A stretch of 64,000 bases of DNA. Origin: Symsagittifera roscoffensis. Its lineage: Eukaryota; Xenacoelomorpha; Acoela; Convolutidae. A program made the translations under genes and the position numbers. Position 1 is the first letter of the stretch; the number at the start of each line of letters is the position of its first letter. This document shows, one piece after another, positions 59,701 to 62,714 of this stretch. The notes beneath the pieces were generated by a model. The model had not been told where the DNA came from. It saw only the letters and a program-made list of their open reading frames with translations, and ran no database searches. The DNA lies in NCBI RefSeq assembly GCF_963678635.1, contig NC_087062.1:63897253-63961252 (forward strand), written 5' to 3'.

Positions 59701-62700
59701 CGATTTGTTCACCACGCCAAATTTTATTGCCTTCTGACAACGTTAATTAAGCTTTTCAAATTTGAATTTGAAAGGGGGGAAACTGGAAAAGAGCCTGGGT
59801 TTTGATAAAAAAGTCAACCCAATCATATGGTTGTTAAACCGTAAAATAAAGTAAAGCGACCAAATTTCAATATATAAACAATAGTGATTACAATTTTCAG
59901 TCTGAAAAGTTTTTGGCTGAACATATTTTGCAAGATTTTTGAAATGAATAATTTATAACACAAATTAGTTTTCAAAATTATAACATGCGAAATGCATGCG
60001 GGACCTGTCTATCATAGTTGCTTTTTCGAGGGACCACTCTATCATAGTAGTACCAACTATGGTACTGCAACAGCTCGCAAAATCAGCAGCTCGCAAAATT
60101 TAAGGAAAGCGACAACTCGCAAGTTTTTGAAGCTATGAGTTTCAGTAAACAATCAAGGTTTTTGTCACAAACAATCAAGGTTTTCAGAAACAATCAAGGT
60201 TTTTTCAGAAACAATCAACTGGAAAAATGAACTTGGCTCTTTTCCAGTCCCCCCTTTATTTTTTTCTGAAAATCATTATAGGAAAGTCTATTTAAACTGA
60301 CTTTTCATGTTAGAAACTGCAATAAAACGTGTCAGCATGTGAACACATTTCTAGAACATTTCTAACATGCAAATTGCCGTGCTGCGTGAACAATTTTTTT
60401 AAATCTTTGTTTTATAATTTAACAAGGGGGTGGGAAACTGGAAAAGAGACGGGAACTTAATTAATTAATTCGCATTGAAAAGTGGAGAATTTGAGAGCAG
60501 AAGTGAGATGAACTGAAAAAAAATTTCCTGTTTTTTCACTTTTAAGTTTTTTCTAAAATGTACAATAGTATGAAAAAGATACGCCCCACAAGGGACTCGA
60601 ACCCTTGACCGTTGGATTAAAAGTCCAACGCTCTACCGACTGAGCTAGCAGGGCTCTGAGTACAGTCTAGAGTAGCTGAATTTGTTATAGCTCGAGTATT
60701 CACAAATTAGACAAAACAACAAAATATTCGTACAAAGCAGTCTAATTGTCCACGTTGCTTACTCGCTCACTTCACAACGAAAGAAGTTCCAATCGGGTCT
60801 AGGACAACAAGCCGACGGGACTTCAAGCCGAAATTTAAACATTACAAGCACCTAAAAATGCTAAAGTTAATCATTAAAATATTTATTTTGAAAAAAAAAA
60901 ACAGGCAAGTTTAGTTCATCATAAGCGTTCTTCATGACAACGCACCACTTCAGAGTGGCATCAGAAAGTTAGATCAGCCGGATTTTGAAATGCATAAATT
61001 ATACACATGAAAAACCCCTTGAACAATGTTTTAATTTTTTTTATTCCTGAACTTCAATCATTCATAGGAAAAGGATCTTAGAGGTGCAATTGTGATTTTG
61101 ATAGAGTAGCCCGCTCTTTTTCCTTTCCCCCTTCCCCTTGCGAATTACTGTAAAATTACTGTTCCCATCAACCGATTGTTATGAACATTGACATGCTAAC
61201 TAATTAGGCCATGACAAACATATTTGGTCGTCAAAATAACCTCGTAAAACCCTCATTGCACTATAAAATTGATGCTGATGTGAGGTGAGGGGTACTACAA
61301 TACAATGATAGAGTGGTCCCTCGAAAAAGTAACTATGATAGACAGGTCCCGCATGCATTTCGCATGTTATAATTTTGAAAACTAATTTGTGTATAAATTA
61401 TTCATTTCAAAAATCCCACTGTTGTTATTGACTTGTTTATTTAACCGTTAACTGTTTCATTTTTGTTCAGGTAAGCCTCGAAGATGTTCACATGTGTTCC
61501 TTTACGAAGAGAGAAGAGCGCTGCAGAGGAAGAGAGCCAAAGTGCGCTGGTTGCAGATGAAGAGGCCGGCAGACCCTGTCAACTTCAGAGACATTCCTGC
61601 GCATATTCCCAGGGCTATCCCGGTGGGGTCAAAGGTCACAGCTTATTTGTACCAGAGCGCAGAAGTTCAGTCAGGGTTGTACACGGGTTAGTTTCTTAGA
61701 TTCGTTTTGATCTGAATGCGCTTTGCTTTTGTTACAGTTAATCAATAGGCTTGAAATTGCGTATAATTCCTGCAAGCCCAAATTATGTACCAGTCTTGAA
61801 AATGTAGCTTTGAAACCAAATATTTGTGTTAAGGAACTGTAGCTGCAATCGATGTGGCCACAAATCTGTACAGAATCAATTTCCCCAAACTAGGCATCGG
61901 ATCCTTCTGGATTTCAGACGCCGAAGTGTGGTGTCCAGACAAGTACGTGCTCCGACCTCTGGACTCGTTCATGGACGTGAAGAGACAAATAACACTTCAC
62001 AAAGAGCCAAACATACCATCCGATGTCTCCAAAGCGGAACCAGGAGCAGTCATTGTCACCGAGACTGACACGGGACTCTCGAGCGAGAACCCGGAGCCTT
62101 CTACGGTCATCGAAAGTAACGCTGCGTTTGGAGGGTTCCCTATCAAGTTTTTAGGGACTCTAGTCCATTTAACAAAATTGCTAACGAGGAAGAAATACTT
62201 GATCGATAAATTATGCTGCGAAAATTCGTTAGCCGAGGAGACTATAGCAAGAAATCTTGATTTTACCCTTGATTTTCAACAAAAGTATGCTAGCTTGCTG
62301 TTGGAGTTGGAAGTGATAAATAAAGACTTGGTGCATCATTTAGAATCAGCTAAAAAGCTAGCTCGGAATGTGACGCCTAATAATGAACATTCCCTCTTAC
62401 TTACCGATCACAAGTCTAAGTGTGATGAAAAAGCGGTACAGTTGGTAGAAAAGTTAACTAGTTGCCAATTACCCGAAAATTCTACTAATCTTATTACAAA
62501 ACTAGCCTCTGCCTTATTACAATTGAAATCTATGGCGGAAGGAGAAACGAGAGCTTTCGACACGAAGTCTTTGAATGATACACTTGCAGATATGAAATCG
62601 AATCTGAGAACATCAAACCAGAATATATTTCAGAGAGACGTAGAAGTCAATGTTGCGCATATTCAATCCTCTATTAAACTTTTCGGCAGTTTACAATCTC

Positions 62701-62714
62701 TAAACACAACTTAA
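14583..62714 (+). CDS. LIN9: LIN9, MuvB/DREAM complex subunit (four coding exons, complete)
   Basis: LIN9 is a core subunit of MuvB, the nuclear complex that represses or activates cell-cycle genes with E2F/RB-like proteins (DREAM) or B-MYB. Exons are 14583-14793, 14942-15154, 61471-61686 and 61834-62714, totalling 1521 bases (506 residues plus stop), close to the size of animal LIN9. All three introns are phase 1. Residues 1-75 are acidic and disordered. The DIRP domain (about residues 78-180) contains KLRNMLKLPKAYKWAVFEWF, CLKESFPDLKTR and KPRRCSHVFLYEERRAL. A Tudor-like segment follows (GSKVTAYLY to WCPDKYVL). The C-terminal helical domain (about 280-500) contains FQQKYASLLLELEVINKDL, ALLQLKSMAEG and VNVAHIQSSIKLFG. 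The start at 14583 follows aaaa and gives ATGGG, a good context. The 46-kb second intron splits the DIRP domain. Confidence 0.93.
14942..15154 (+). CDS. LIN9: LIN9 exon 2 (first half of DIRP domain)
   Basis: The acceptor is gctattgaag, ending at 14941, and the donor is gttagt at 15155. The exon encodes GGPLEIGKKLRNMLKLPKAY through MNRNEWRIIRRLL plus one base. This is the most conserved part of the LIN9 family, including the WxxxEWFYSxID pattern. Confidence 0.93.
15498..15559 (+). repeat. 62-bp direct repeat outside the Copia 5' LTR
   Basis: Starts gcaatgtgatccc and ends cgattagtg. It matches 20757-20818, immediately outside the 3' LTR, at 60 of 62 positions. It contains an AATAAA motif. It is separated from the 5' LTR by 8 bp that echo the LTR start. 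Confidence 0.8.
15568..15810 (+). repeat. Copia element 5' LTR (243 bp)
   Basis: Starts TATTGGTGATTTTTCC and ends AACCTTGATA, directly abutting the primer site. Compared with the 3' LTR (20515-20756) I count five substitutions and one single-base indel, roughly 97-98% identity. That implies a moderately young insertion despite the damaged coding region. Confidence 0.9.
15811..15824 (+). other. Primer binding site matching initiator-Met tRNA anticodon arm
   Basis: GGTTATGGGCCCAG is the complement of the anticodon region of initiator-Met tRNA (CTGGGCCCATAACC). Priming by a half-tRNA fragment cut in the anticodon loop is a known trait of Copia-type elements. The position directly after the LTR fits. 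Confidence 0.9.
15825..16729 (+). other. Copia leader with short tandem repeats
   Basis: Untranslated leader between the primer site and gag. Between about 16036 and 16136 a 45-bp unit (ggcaacacaact, then gacaactctgacga and agaagcag) is repeated twice plus a partial third copy. The rest is AT-rich without a conserved frame. Confidence 0.6.
16730..17599 (+). CDS. Copia Gag with two CCHC zinc knuckles
   Basis: 289 residues. The N-terminal part contains FSGKEEDFSYFAEQFEARIF and the middle IDYLTRAEEIQYNLEQ, both typical of the Copia Gag (UBN2/retrotran_gag) fold that builds the particle shell. Near residues 222-268 lie two RNA-binding knuckles, CFKCQKRGHVSKQC and CYECKEFGHIAKYC, both with intact CX2CX4HX4C spacing. 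The start Met follows the leader closely. The frame stops at 17597-17599 just before the protease, which is read one frame away; most Copia elements have one continuous frame, so this is likely a lesion, though a programmed shift is conceivable. Confidence 0.9.
   Translation: MSKTDRIVFSGKEEDFSYFAEQFEARIFHLKLNKILDETVDYRNFMASLRRNASSDQKQAAIDKGKEIFEEKQLHIWYELVQALDKKSVLFLRPYKGNGSKAWDVLRKRFKSFERPRLQKLISELTTLKKNSNETVIDYLTRAEEIQYNLEQVNEEVSDKMLISIFLKGLPKQFKTFSTIAKFSRDEKSLDELKRDLVNFDSERQVIEKEHAFNSENRVCFKCQKRGHVSKQCRENLSSRRDSEGRARKIQCYECKEFGHIAKYCQAKKKFISKTKREQQNLVAETGSF
17613..18005 (+). pseudogene. Copia protease domain, frame-shifted from gag
   Basis: The aspartic protease active site VVDSGAT (a DSG triad) lies near the start of the segment, followed by strands such as ALYVPE-like NTLYVPENSRNLPSVSKM. 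This enzyme normally cuts the polyprotein into mature parts. It is read in a different frame from both gag and integrase, with a stop at 18003. It has no independent start signal, so it is better seen as part of a broken polyprotein. Confidence 0.85.
17996..18784 (+). pseudogene. Copia integrase domain, frame-shifted
   Basis: A zinc-binding pre-integrase segment (HNNYKDLGHLE, later CETCELNKAKK) precedes the catalytic core. The DDE acidic residues are visible in VHKDILGPI, LVSDGAGEYIG and NGKIERLWGT. The family inserts the DNA copy into the host genome. After MYGEKPNLNFVKTFGCVAYS the frame ends at 18782-18784 and continues one frame away (about 18785 onward). All three catalytic residues are still present. 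Confidence 0.9.
18785..19619 (+). pseudogene. Copia reverse transcriptase, first part
   Basis: The segment includes the Copia RT signature FKARFVAKGFSQVEGRDFHE, then QLDIKTAYLNAKL, SLYGLKQSSRNWH and the catalytic WVDDIVV (the YxDD-type motif, with Trp in place of Tyr). The frame ends at 19617-19619 and the domain continues from about 19620 in another frame. The polymerase catalytic Asp residues are intact, but the frame change makes the product non-functional. Confidence 0.92.
19620..20500 (+). pseudogene. Copia reverse transcriptase end and RNase H, with two in-frame stops
   Basis: Starts with SDLKWFLGMKIDYS and continues through SRPEICFAANLLSSFV. RNase H follows, with SYSDADWAGN (first catalytic Asp), ISWSSRLQRRVSTSTAEAEH (catalytic Glu region) and ADALTKNLGK near the end. 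In-frame stops occur near 19953 and 20233. RNase H degrades the RNA strand during reverse transcription. The end at about 20500 lies just before the polypurine tract. Confidence 0.9.
20504..20514 (+). other. Polypurine tract
   Basis: GAAAGGCGGGG directly precedes the 3' LTR. This is the usual position and composition of the plus-strand primer of LTR retrotransposons. Confidence 0.8.
20515..20756 (+). repeat. Copia element 3' LTR (242 bp)
   Basis: Starts TATTGGTGATTTTTCC right after the polypurine tract and ends AACCTTGATA. It pairs with the 5' LTR. The single-base length difference is in a T-run (gatttttg against gattttg). Confidence 0.9.
20757..20818 (+). repeat. 62-bp direct repeat outside the Copia 3' LTR
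   Basis: Directly abuts the 3' LTR and matches 15498-15559 at 60 of 62 positions. The two copies bracket the whole element, but at different distances from it (0 bp here, 8 bp on the left). Confidence 0.8.
20819..21720. other. Intron sequence with a local direct repeat
   Basis: AT-rich. About 70 bp at 21283-21340 (tgaaaatcatggttaaatat, then cgatgtcagtcga) is repeated in diverged form at 21351-21400. Nothing else was identified. Confidence 0.45.
21725..22962 (-). pseudogene. Non-LTR-like reverse transcriptase remnant with C-terminal zinc fingers
   Basis: Reading leftward from 22962, the minus strand shows the end of a reverse transcriptase (NITFGSSEADETCFLGVRLG, then ARIVEATLESTLMYNC and SWRVEASKNHG). 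The common post-RT motif LGHVVRMPEKRMTKK comes next, and then a basic region ending in zinc fingers: CRVCGKKYKSRAGVAIHTKR with its His pair, CNNCDRVF with a later HLKAC, and CGGCNKRVSKTNFARHERC. Frames change several times, so it is a decayed 5'-truncated copy. Catalytic RT motifs upstream are gone. I cannot name the clade with confidence. A short 36-bp duplication sits near 22495-22560. Confidence 0.75.
23190..23790 (+). repeat. Dispersed repeat family C, one full and one partial copy
   Basis: The block from about 23424 contains gatgtctactccatatggg, agaaatgagttgtgcgagtg, ggttttacgacagtttaaat and cctcctgaccgaatatcgg. A related copy lies at 31604-31985 with the same order of blocks. The first 210 bp here (23190-23400) look like an additional diverged half copy. 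No coding signal was seen. Confidence 0.6.
23791..24225. other. Intron sequence, nothing identified
   Basis: AT-rich, with no open frame of note and no repeat match found by eye. Confidence 0.4.
24226..24730 (+). repeat. Dispersed repeat family B copy
   Basis: Begins near gcaagtagcacagaatgttc and includes cgctttactcggtcgaac and ccgggttttctctacactgg. The same ordered blocks occur at 8880-9255 and 27059-27450. These are diverged copies in the same orientation. Confidence 0.55.
24880..25545 (+). repeat. Diverged tandem repeats, about 3-4 copies of roughly 160 bp
   Basis: Recurrent blocks are ttgccacatcactgattttt, cttgtgctgcaactaatttt-like, attgcaagtgcaattgttgt-like and ggtgtctgctcaaagatagt (twice, near 25156 and 25518). 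The open frames at 24881 and 25259 with hydrophobic residues run through this repeat and reflect its T-rich composition. They show no domain, so I do not call them genes. Confidence 0.55.
25895..26090 (+). repeat. tRNA-like element family E, copy 1
   Basis: Begins aggcatctccgaaacagttg, with a tRNA-like head agctagcgagtacgcctgag and the tail ggctcagtagccacatcac. It is related to 31095-31330 through the shared opening gcatctNcggaacagttgg and the later gatNNtctgct block. The B box is degraded here. Confidence 0.4.
26390..26830 (+). repeat. Local diverged duplication, two copies
   Basis: The block at about 26405-26560 (ttgtattgttcttgttcct, later aaaaagtaccagtcaaacta and cgatacttcg) recurs at about 26670-26825 (aaaagtaccagcaattctac, cgatacttcgatgcc). 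The ORFs across it have no recognisable domain. Confidence 0.5.
27059..27450 (+). repeat. Dispersed repeat family B copy
   Basis: Starts near gcgagtagcacaaaatgttc and ends near tttttcttgacgctgggaaa. It has the same block order as 24226-24730, with more divergence in between. Confidence 0.5.
27541..28809 (-). mobile_element. Tc1/mariner transposon (1269 bp) with TA target duplication, defective
   Basis: Terminal inverted repeats of 22 bp start CACC and differ at one position: CACCTTTTCAAAGCCTATTG at 27541 and, on the minus strand, CACCATTTCAAAGCCTATTG from 28809. The element is flanked by TA at 27539-27540 and 28810-28811, the exact Tc1/mariner target. It encodes a minus-strand transposase broken by a frameshift and an internal deletion. 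It could be mobilised only by a transposase supplied elsewhere. Confidence 0.92.
27757..28665 (-). pseudogene. Tc1/mariner-type transposase, frameshifted and internally deleted
   Basis: The reading starts at 28665 (MAEYEKSSCIDKRRLIGSYS). The first about 129 residues form a helix-turn-helix DNA-binding region (EDYTALADCLGINRNTAYTI) and a second one around TLQQVNFALRARLPQ. The frame changes near 28300, after which ERNSEENIEDRYTYTLRIMS and KFGDEFGV resemble the strand carrying the first catalytic Asp. The region expected to carry the second Asp is missing. The last segment has LPKYSPFLTLVEAAISGWK, which holds the position of the third catalytic acid (Glu). Stops and gaps make it non-functional. 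Confidence 0.85.
28812..29780. other. Intron sequence, nothing identified
   Basis: AT-rich. The minus-strand frame at 29537-29821 (94 residues, basic, low complexity) overlaps a tRNA-like sequence and has no domain, so it is treated as chance. Confidence 0.4.
29781..29860 (+). repeat. tRNA-like sequence with a B box
   Basis: An A-box-like agctcagaccatagccgagc is followed by a B-box-like ccaggttcaaatcctgatc. The arms do not pair as a functional tRNA. It is most likely a SINE head fragment. Confidence 0.4.
29861..30455. other. Intron sequence with a purine/pyrimidine mirror
   Basis: No gene or family match. Near 30357-30388 lies an inverted repeat (cgcagtttccgcaggg, then ctgcggaaactgcc), about 15 bp per arm, that could form a hairpin. 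Confidence 0.4.
30464..30640 (+). repeat. tRNA-derived SINE with CAGGGC-type hairpin tail
   Basis: The head is tRNA-like: an A box in gcgcagttagttagagcgg, a CAT-containing loop (cttcatgac) and a B box ggtgttcgaaccccgctg. The end has ctgactgggcctcgcgccct followed by a CTTGTTCAAG-type end, which matches the tails at 7334-7495 and 7733-7895. The acceptor arm does not pair, so this is not a tRNA gene. Confidence 0.65.
31095..31330 (+). repeat. tRNA-like element family E, copy 2
   Basis: An A-box-like agttggtcaggaggttacg is followed by a B box taggttcgaaactgacc, then a T-rich tail and a palindrome acacaagcaaagcttgtgt near 31291-31309. It shares the opening block with 25895-26090. Confidence 0.55.
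31604..31985 (+). repeat. Dispersed repeat family C copy
   Basis: The block order matches 23424-23790: gatgtctgctcgatataagc, agaagtgagttgtgcgcgtg, ggtcttacgacattttaaat, ccctcctgacctaaatcgg. It is moderately diverged and in the same orientation. Confidence 0.6.
31986..32544. other. Intron sequence with hairpin tail fragments
   Basis: Contains a hairpin tail (gcgaagctcagcttcacctc, at 32399-32418) and a palindrome gcacaggcaaagcttgtgtg near 32436. Otherwise nothing was identified. These are probably ends of further SINE-like copies. Confidence 0.4.
32630..32985 (+). repeat. tRNA-derived SINE, family D
   Basis: An A-box region gatctgtagcgtagaggtag and a B box gggtttgaacctgggcaggg, with a body gtatactagttaaaatgcg and the tail gcgaagtgcagcttctctgt. 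Further copies are at 33104-33582, 36849-37200 and 37330-37806. The tail hairpin resembles the tail of the unrelated-headed SINE at 12993-13206. Confidence 0.7.
33104..33582 (+). repeat. tRNA-derived SINE, family D, longer form
   Basis: Begins with a hairpin ttacacgaacttcgtgtgat, then ccaatctaagtcgcaaatat. A tRNA-like middle follows (ggttctgtagcatagaggta, box B aggtttcaaacctcagcag) and then the tail attcgaagtgcaacttcgcc. The ctaagtcgcaaatatt block also opens copies near 8213 and 10176. The tRNA-like part is therefore internal, not at the very 5' end. Confidence 0.65.
34730..36766 (+). repeat. Array core unit 1
   Basis: About 2.04 kb. Only three CAGTGCCA-type motifs are present near 34916-34970. 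Its end segment (36306-36490) matches unit 4 (44703-44890) better than its neighbour unit 2. Confidence 0.85.
36767..38954 (+). repeat. Array block B, copy 2
   Basis: The order matches 32545-34729, including both SINE copies (36849-37200 and 37330-37806). The sequences differ at scattered bases. Block B appears only twice in the array, while the core unit is expanded many times. Confidence 0.85.
38955..41039 (+). repeat. Array core unit 2
   Basis: About 2.09 kb, with four CAGTGCCA-type motifs. The end segment near 40561-40745 matches unit 3 (42633-42815). Confidence 0.85.
41040..43111 (+). repeat. Array core unit 3
   Basis: 2072 bp, with six GTGCCA motifs. It is nearly identical to unit 4 over most of its length, with only a few differences visible over more than 1.5 kb. 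Confidence 0.88.
43112..45182 (+). repeat. Array core unit 4
   Basis: 2071 bp. The first three quarters are nearly identical to unit 3, and the last part switches to a unit-1-like version from about 44700. Confidence 0.88.
45183..47266 (+). repeat. Array core unit 5
   Basis: 2084 bp. It carries an expanded motif array (catcatcatgtcagtgccat and six or more GTGCCA motifs). Its second half resembles unit 6. Confidence 0.85.
47267..49236 (+). repeat. Array core unit 6, with about 100-bp internal deletion
   Basis: 1970 bp, about 100 bp shorter than its neighbours. The missing part lies between two copies of a ccagttttgcttct block near 48530, which points to deletion between short direct repeats. 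Confidence 0.85.
49237..51652 (+). repeat. Array core unit 7, with block-B-derived insert
   Basis: 2416 bp. The first 0.9 kb is close to unit 6. The extra length near 50150-50560 includes ttggctatgttttcaaggac, a piece also found in block B (34557 and 38780). Confidence 0.85.
51653..53996 (+). repeat. Array core unit 8, with the same insert
   Basis: 2344 bp. It shares the insert of unit 7 (near 52490-52860). About 80 bp present in other units is missing near 52130. Confidence 0.85.
53997..55400 (+). repeat. Array core unit 9 and truncated final unit
   Basis: Unit 9 starts normally but jumps after about 1.0 kb to a new core start at about 55000 (gaggagattttacggttgat). That unit decays around 55350-55460, where cactgtggccaccccggtg appears as a partial inverted echo of the core. 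Confidence 0.8.
55460..57060. other. Intron sequence, nothing identified
   Basis: AT-rich and T-rich on the + strand. The open frames at 55892 and 56737 (minus) are low-complexity and show no domain. Confidence 0.4.
57061..57260 (+). repeat. Diverged copy of array block B segment
   Basis: The order aagtgtcaatcataagttgt, agttcaaagggctttcagac, ccatctgttttttctttgc and tgttggccatgttttatg follows 34400-34580. It is much more diverged than the two copies of block B, so it is older. Confidence 0.6.
57744..58613 (+). repeat. 1.1-kb direct duplication, copy A (no MITE)
   Basis: Matches 58871-60057 in order: actaataaaaac, tcccaaaccgatctaagggg, accaggtccctggagaataa, tcgcagtatgttttccaata and ttcgagggaccactctatca. 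Lengths differ because copy B gained a MITE and small insertions. Position 58367-58374 (tgagtttt) is the empty counterpart of the copy B insertion. Confidence 0.85.
59577..59795. mobile_element. MITE family M, copy 1 (219 bp) with 8-bp target duplication
   Basis: Ends GGCTCTTTTCCAGTCCCCCC and, inverted, GGGGGGAAACTGGAAAAGAGCC-type sequence (20 of 22 or so positions). The flanks are tgggttat (59569-59576) and tgggtttt (59796-59803), seven of eight matching. The sister copy A lacks the element and retains tgagtttt at the same place, so the boundaries are set by an empty site. The 8-bp duplication points to the hAT superfamily. Confidence 0.9.
59934..60045 (+). repeat. Inverted repeat, left arm (112 bp)
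   Basis: Runs from gatttttgaaatgaataat to ggaccactctatcat. It matches the reverse complement of 61305-61415 with about four differences. It is part of duplication copy B. Confidence 0.85.
60142..60222 (+). repeat. Short minisatellite
   Basis: The unit aaacaatcaaggttttcag, of about 20-24 bp, is repeated about four times with small length variation. It lies directly before MITE copy 2. Confidence 0.7.
60235..60450. mobile_element. MITE family M, copy 2 (216 bp)
   Basis: Starts GGCTCTTTTCCAGTCCCCCC and ends gggaaactggaaaagagac, the inverted counterpart with two changes. The flanks atgaactt (60227-60234) and gggaactt (60451-60458) match at six of eight positions. This copy is older than copy 1 by both measures. 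Confidence 0.8.
60582..60654 (-). tRNA. trnK-UUU: tRNA-Lys (anticodon UUU)
   Basis: A 73-nt sequence on the minus strand. The acceptor arms GCCCTGC and GTGGGGC pair over seven positions with two wobbles. The D arm GCTCAGTCGGTAGAGC, anticodon arm TTGGA-CTTTTAA-TCCAA (anticodon TTT) and T arm AAGGG-TTCGAGT-CCCTT all pair. A run of five T follows within ten bases downstream on the minus strand, a Pol III terminator. No CCA is encoded, as expected for a nuclear gene. It lies antisense in the LIN9 intron. Confidence 0.95.
60655..61304. other. Intron sequence upstream of LIN9 exon 3
   Basis: AT-rich. A block gctctttttcctttccccct near 61114 weakly echoes the MITE family M end, but no partner end was found. 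Nothing else was identified. Confidence 0.4.
61305..61415 (-). repeat. Inverted repeat, right arm (111 bp)
   Basis: The reverse complement of 59934-60045. It ends 55 bp before LIN9 exon 3. Between the arms lie the minisatellite, MITE copy 2 and the tRNA-Lys gene. Confidence 0.85.
61471..61686 (+). CDS. LIN9: LIN9 exon 3 (second half of DIRP and start of Tudor-like segment)
   Basis: The acceptor is tttttgttcag, ending at 61470, and the donor is gttagt at 61687. Joined to exon 2 it continues IRRLL with GKPRRCSHVFLYEERRAL in frame, exactly as in LIN9. It then runs RDIPAHIPRAIPVGSKVTAY and ends SGLYTG. An alternative frame beginning at 61484 is a shadow. Confidence 0.93.
61834..62714 (+). CDS. 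LIN9: LIN9 exon 4 (C-terminal region and stop)
   Basis: The acceptor is tttgtgttaag, ending at 61833. The exon encodes GTVAAIDVATNLYRINFPKL onward and ends LFGSLQSLNTT before the stop. Conserved family segments are AFGGFPIKFLGTLVHLTKLL, LDFQQKYASLLLELEVINKD and VAHIQSSIKLF. The exon is open throughout with no damage, consistent with an expressed gene. Confidence 0.93.

Larger units (their letters stand above)
58871..60057 (+). repeat. 1.1-kb direct duplication, copy B (with MITE)
   Basis: Corresponds to copy A block by block, offset by about 1127 bp at the start. It contains the MITE at 59577-59795. The stretch between the copies (58614-58870) has a short echo of the array core (gtggctaggggaacattcta at 58639). 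Confidence 0.85.
15155..61470 (+). other. LIN9 intron 2, 46.3 kb, repeat-filled
   Basis: Bounded by the gttagt donor and a tttttgttcag acceptor in matching phase. It contains the Copia element, the reverse-transcriptase remnant, a Tc1/mariner copy, several SINE-like families, the 23-kb tandem array, a local 1.1-kb duplication and a tRNA gene. No other host protein gene was seen inside it. Confidence 0.88.

Noticed and set aside
61484-61699. Alternative open frame starting MFTCVPLRREKS
   Set aside because: An overlapping frame of LIN9 exon 3. The LIN9 frame has the conserved DIRP residues.
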